From Pseudomonadota bacterium (GTDB lineage: Bacteria > Pseudomonadota > Alphaproteobacteria > UBA1280 > UBA12223): DNA of 15,642 nucleotides. The stretch covers positions 1 to 15,642 of the forward strand of contig PTJW01000011.1 in the NCBI GenBank assembly GCA_002937495.1, read 5' to 3'. The notes beneath the pieces were generated by a model. The model ran no database searches and was not told the DNA's origin. It saw only the letters and a list, made by a program, of their open reading frames with translations. The translations under genes and the position numbers were made by a program. Below are positions 13,867-15,642 of the stretch, in pieces (within the stretch, counting starts at the first letter, position 1; each line of letters starts with the position of its first letter).

Positions 13867-14802
13867 TTAGTTAATATATTTATTTTTTAAATCATTTTTT
13901 AATTGTTCACAATTGTTATATATATTCTTATAATAATTCATATATAACAGAGACTTTTCAGGTTCTTTTTTTAAGTTAAAGCTAGCAGTTTCTTGTTTTG
14001 CTTTATCTACTGTATCATCTATAATTTCTTTTAGTTCATCAATATCAAATAAAAAACCTAATTTTTTACTATAAGCACTGTATTCTTTTAAATTATTTAT
14101 ATATTCTGCAGAGTTATAATTATATTTTTTAATAAGAGCTTTGGTTGCTCCACCGCACATCATTAAACCTTTGTAGAAAAATTTTTTATCAGCATTGCTA
14201 ATTTTTAATTTATTTTCATTCTTTACCTTACTCTTCTTATAAGGGTCATATTCAGTTTTAACAAAAACAGTTTTTCCAGGATTAGATTTATTTTTTATGT
14301 CATATTCAAGTATAATATGCCTAGAATTAGCATCTCCTTTAGGGTGAACTGTATATTTTTTAAATAAAATAATTCCATTAACACCTTTGTAGCTTTCATT
14401 AAAGCTTAATAAACCATTAAAGCATTTTTCATCATATATATTTTTATGATCTTTTAATCTATTTTGTTCTATAGCACCATTATGCAGAGATGTCATAAGA
14501 TGTATAGAGTGCTGAAGTTTATTATTAGCTATGTCTAAACTTGTATTACTTTTATCTAATAGAAAATGATACATATAAGTCATTGATATTGAAGTTGCAT
14601 TTGTTAACTTTTCATCTGCGAAGTTATTTTCTAGCTTATTAACAACAGAATAATAAGCAGTACAAAGTGTTGCTGTATTTATATCGTCTCTTAAACTGCT
14701 TGGTTTTGCAGTATATGCATTACTTGCACCTTGATTATACTGAGTAATTCCAGCGTTTGCATTAAATGATAGTAATATTAAAATAGCAACAAAAAACTTC
14801 AT
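13867..14802 (-). CDS. Secreted protein of unknown function with four cysteines, between recN and ligA
   Basis: A 311-residue protein with a clear Sec signal peptide: K2, a hydrophobic core at about 3-13 and cleavage likely after ANA at residue 17. The mature protein should be periplasmic. I recognise no family. It has four cysteines, C47, C127, C216 and C298, so C47-C127 and C216-C298 are 80 and 82 residues apart, and both pairs sit in similar surroundings: C-x-A or C-GGA plus a helix at the first, and IY-x-x-x/NN-C-x-x-L at the second. This suggests two related helical halves, each closed by a disulfide, separated by a beta-rich stretch at about 140-200. The ribosome binding site TAGGAG includes the recN stop codon, so translation is coupled to recN. 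Composition is more Asn/Lys-rich than its neighbours. Confidence 0.8.
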   Translation of the reverse strand: MKFFVAILILLSFNANAGITQYNQGASNAYTAKPSSLRDDINTATLCTAYYSVVNKLENNFADEKLTNATSISMTYMYHFLLDKSNTSLDIANNKLQHSIHLMTSLHNGAIEQNRLKDHKNIYDEKCFNGLLSFNESYKGVNGIILFKKYTVHPKGDANSRHIILEYDIKNKSNPGKTVFVKTEYDPYKKSKVKNENKLKISNADKKFFYKGLMMCGGATKALIKKYNYNSAEYINNLKEYSAYSKKLGFLFDIDELKEIIDDTVDKAKQETASFNLKKEPEKSLLYMNYYKNIYNNCEQLKNDLKNKYIN

Positions 14803-14811
14803 GATAAACTC

Positions 14812-15642
14812 CTAACTTTCTAATAGTTTTAATGCTAATTGTTTAGATTCTGGTGTAATTTCTTTACCTGAAATCATTCTAGCTAGTTCATCAATAACTT
14901 GTTCGCTTACTAGCTCTCGTACTGTTGAAACTGTAGAATCACCTTTAACCGATTTCTCAATTTTTAAATGCTGATCCGCTTTACTTGCTACTTGTGCTTG
15001 GTGAGAAATAACAATTACTTGATGCTGTTTTGATAATTCTTTTAAGCATTCACCAACAGAATCTGCAACTTGTCCGCCAACACCTGTATCAATTTCATCA
15101 AACACTAATGTTTGAGATGGGATATTTTTAAAGAATACCACTTTTAATGCAAGCATTAACCTAGCAACCTCACCACCAGAAGCAACCTTAGCTAAACTAG
15201 ATAGTTTTTGACCTAAGTTTGTAGCAACATAAAATTCTATAGACTGTGAACCATTTGCAGTCCAGCTATCAAAGTCTAAATCAACAAAGTTAACTTTAAA
15301 CTTAGCATTTTTCATATGTAAGTTTTGTAAAACATTTTCAATAGCTTTTGATAATTTGTCTGCTGAGCCTACTCTTAGTTTTTCAATTGCAGATGCTTGC
15401 TTTTCAAACTCTACTTGAGCTTTAGCTACATCAGCCTCTAAAGTACCTAGGTTTTGCTCGAAGTTTTCAAGCTTTGAAACCTCATTTCTAAGTCTTTCTA
15501 AAAACATTGGCAGTTCTGCTGGTTCAACTTTGTGCTTTCTTGCACAGTCTTTAATAGCAAATAATCTATCATCAACCTCAACTAGTCTTGCAGGGTCTAC
15601 ATCAATAGAATTTAAAATATAGCTTACTTCAGATGATACATC
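14812..15642 (-). CDS. recN: DNA repair protein RecN, C-terminal half (runs off the window)
   Basis: RecN is an SMC-like ATPase that helps repair double-strand breaks. Only the last 276 residues are inside the window; the open frame continues past base 15642, so the N-terminal Walker A part lies outside. The first visible residues (ILNSIDVDPARLVEVDDRL, then FAIKDCARKHKVEPAELP) are the end of the coiled coil, typical of RecN. An internal Met encoded at 15505-15507 is not the start. The ABC signature is ASGGEVARLMLALK, Walker B is TLVFDEIDTGVGG, and the switch histidine lies in ISHQAQVAS, so the ATPase half is intact. The stop TAG is part of the ribosome binding site of the next gene. The arrangement recN upstream of ligA is typical of alphaproteobacteria. 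Confidence 0.93.
   Translation of the reverse strand, partial: DVSSEVSYILNSIDVDPARLVEVDDRLFAIKDCARKHKVEPAELPMFLERLRNEVSKLENFEQNLGTLEADVAKAQVEFEKQASAIEKLRVGSADKLSKAIENVLQNLHMKNAKFKVNFVDLDFDSWTANGSQSIEFYVATNLGQKLSSLAKVASGGEVARLMLALKVVFFKNIPSQTLVFDEIDTGVGGQVADSVGECLKELSKQHQVIVISHQAQVASKADQHLKIEKSVKGDSTVSTVRELVSEQVIDELARMISGKEITPESKQLALKLLES

Noticed and set aside
15505..15507. Met codon as possible start of recN
   Set aside because: The frame continues to the window edge with RecN-like coiled-coil sequence upstream, so this Met is internal.
1..15642. tRNA, rRNA, CRISPR, insertion sequence or prophage
   Set aside because: I looked through the intergenic regions on both strands and saw no cloverleaf-like segments, regularly spaced repeats, transposase or phage motifs.

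Overview
The window looks like a piece of the chromosome of a very AT-rich alphaproteobacterium. The best clue is the pairing of recN with ligA at the right end, an arrangement I know from alphaproteobacteria. The RluC-type pseudouridine synthase and the RecN also resemble alphaproteobacterial versions, and codons are strongly A/T-ending. A Rickettsiales- or Holosporales-like bacterium, or another uncultured AT-rich lineage, would fit, but the genus cannot be fixed from this window. I see no phage, transposon, CRISPR array, rRNA or tRNA.

Left part, plus strand (16-7098). A YqaA-family membrane protein and lipA (lipoyl synthase) form one unit that ends at a terminator at about 1459-1488. It is followed by a half-size ABC exporter, a tandem pair of paralogous HAD phosphatases, a fused two-ATPase protein of the YejF (peptide import) type without its permease genes, and a 115-residue protein of unknown function with a CxxC motif. 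Most of these units have a recognisable promoter (often an extended -10, TGC-TATAAT) and most end in an intrinsic terminator.

Middle part, minus strand (7301-11657). Seven genes follow one another, each with its own intrinsic terminator and most with a visible sigma-70-like promoter placed right beside the terminator of the preceding gene: three small proteins with an N-terminal membrane anchor (131, 132 and 147 residues), an alpha/beta hydrolase with an unusual C-terminal extension, rluC, a 69-residue membrane protein with a Gly-rich Cys-containing tail, and a newly noticed 50-residue membrane-anchored protein (7373-7525). This small-membrane-protein zone is the least explained part of the window.

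Right part, minus strand (11729-15642). The 3' half of recN, a secreted protein of unknown function with four cysteines in a duplicated arrangement, and ligA are packed with gaps of 9-10 bases and end at one terminator, so they are probably one operon. Its promoter lies outside the window. DNA repair (RecN) and DNA ligation (LigA) belong together; the secreted protein between them has no obvious link.

No multi-gene novel system is proven here. The strongest candidates for a second look are the trio of anchored small proteins, the two very small membrane proteins, and the four-Cys secreted protein inside the recN-ligA operon.
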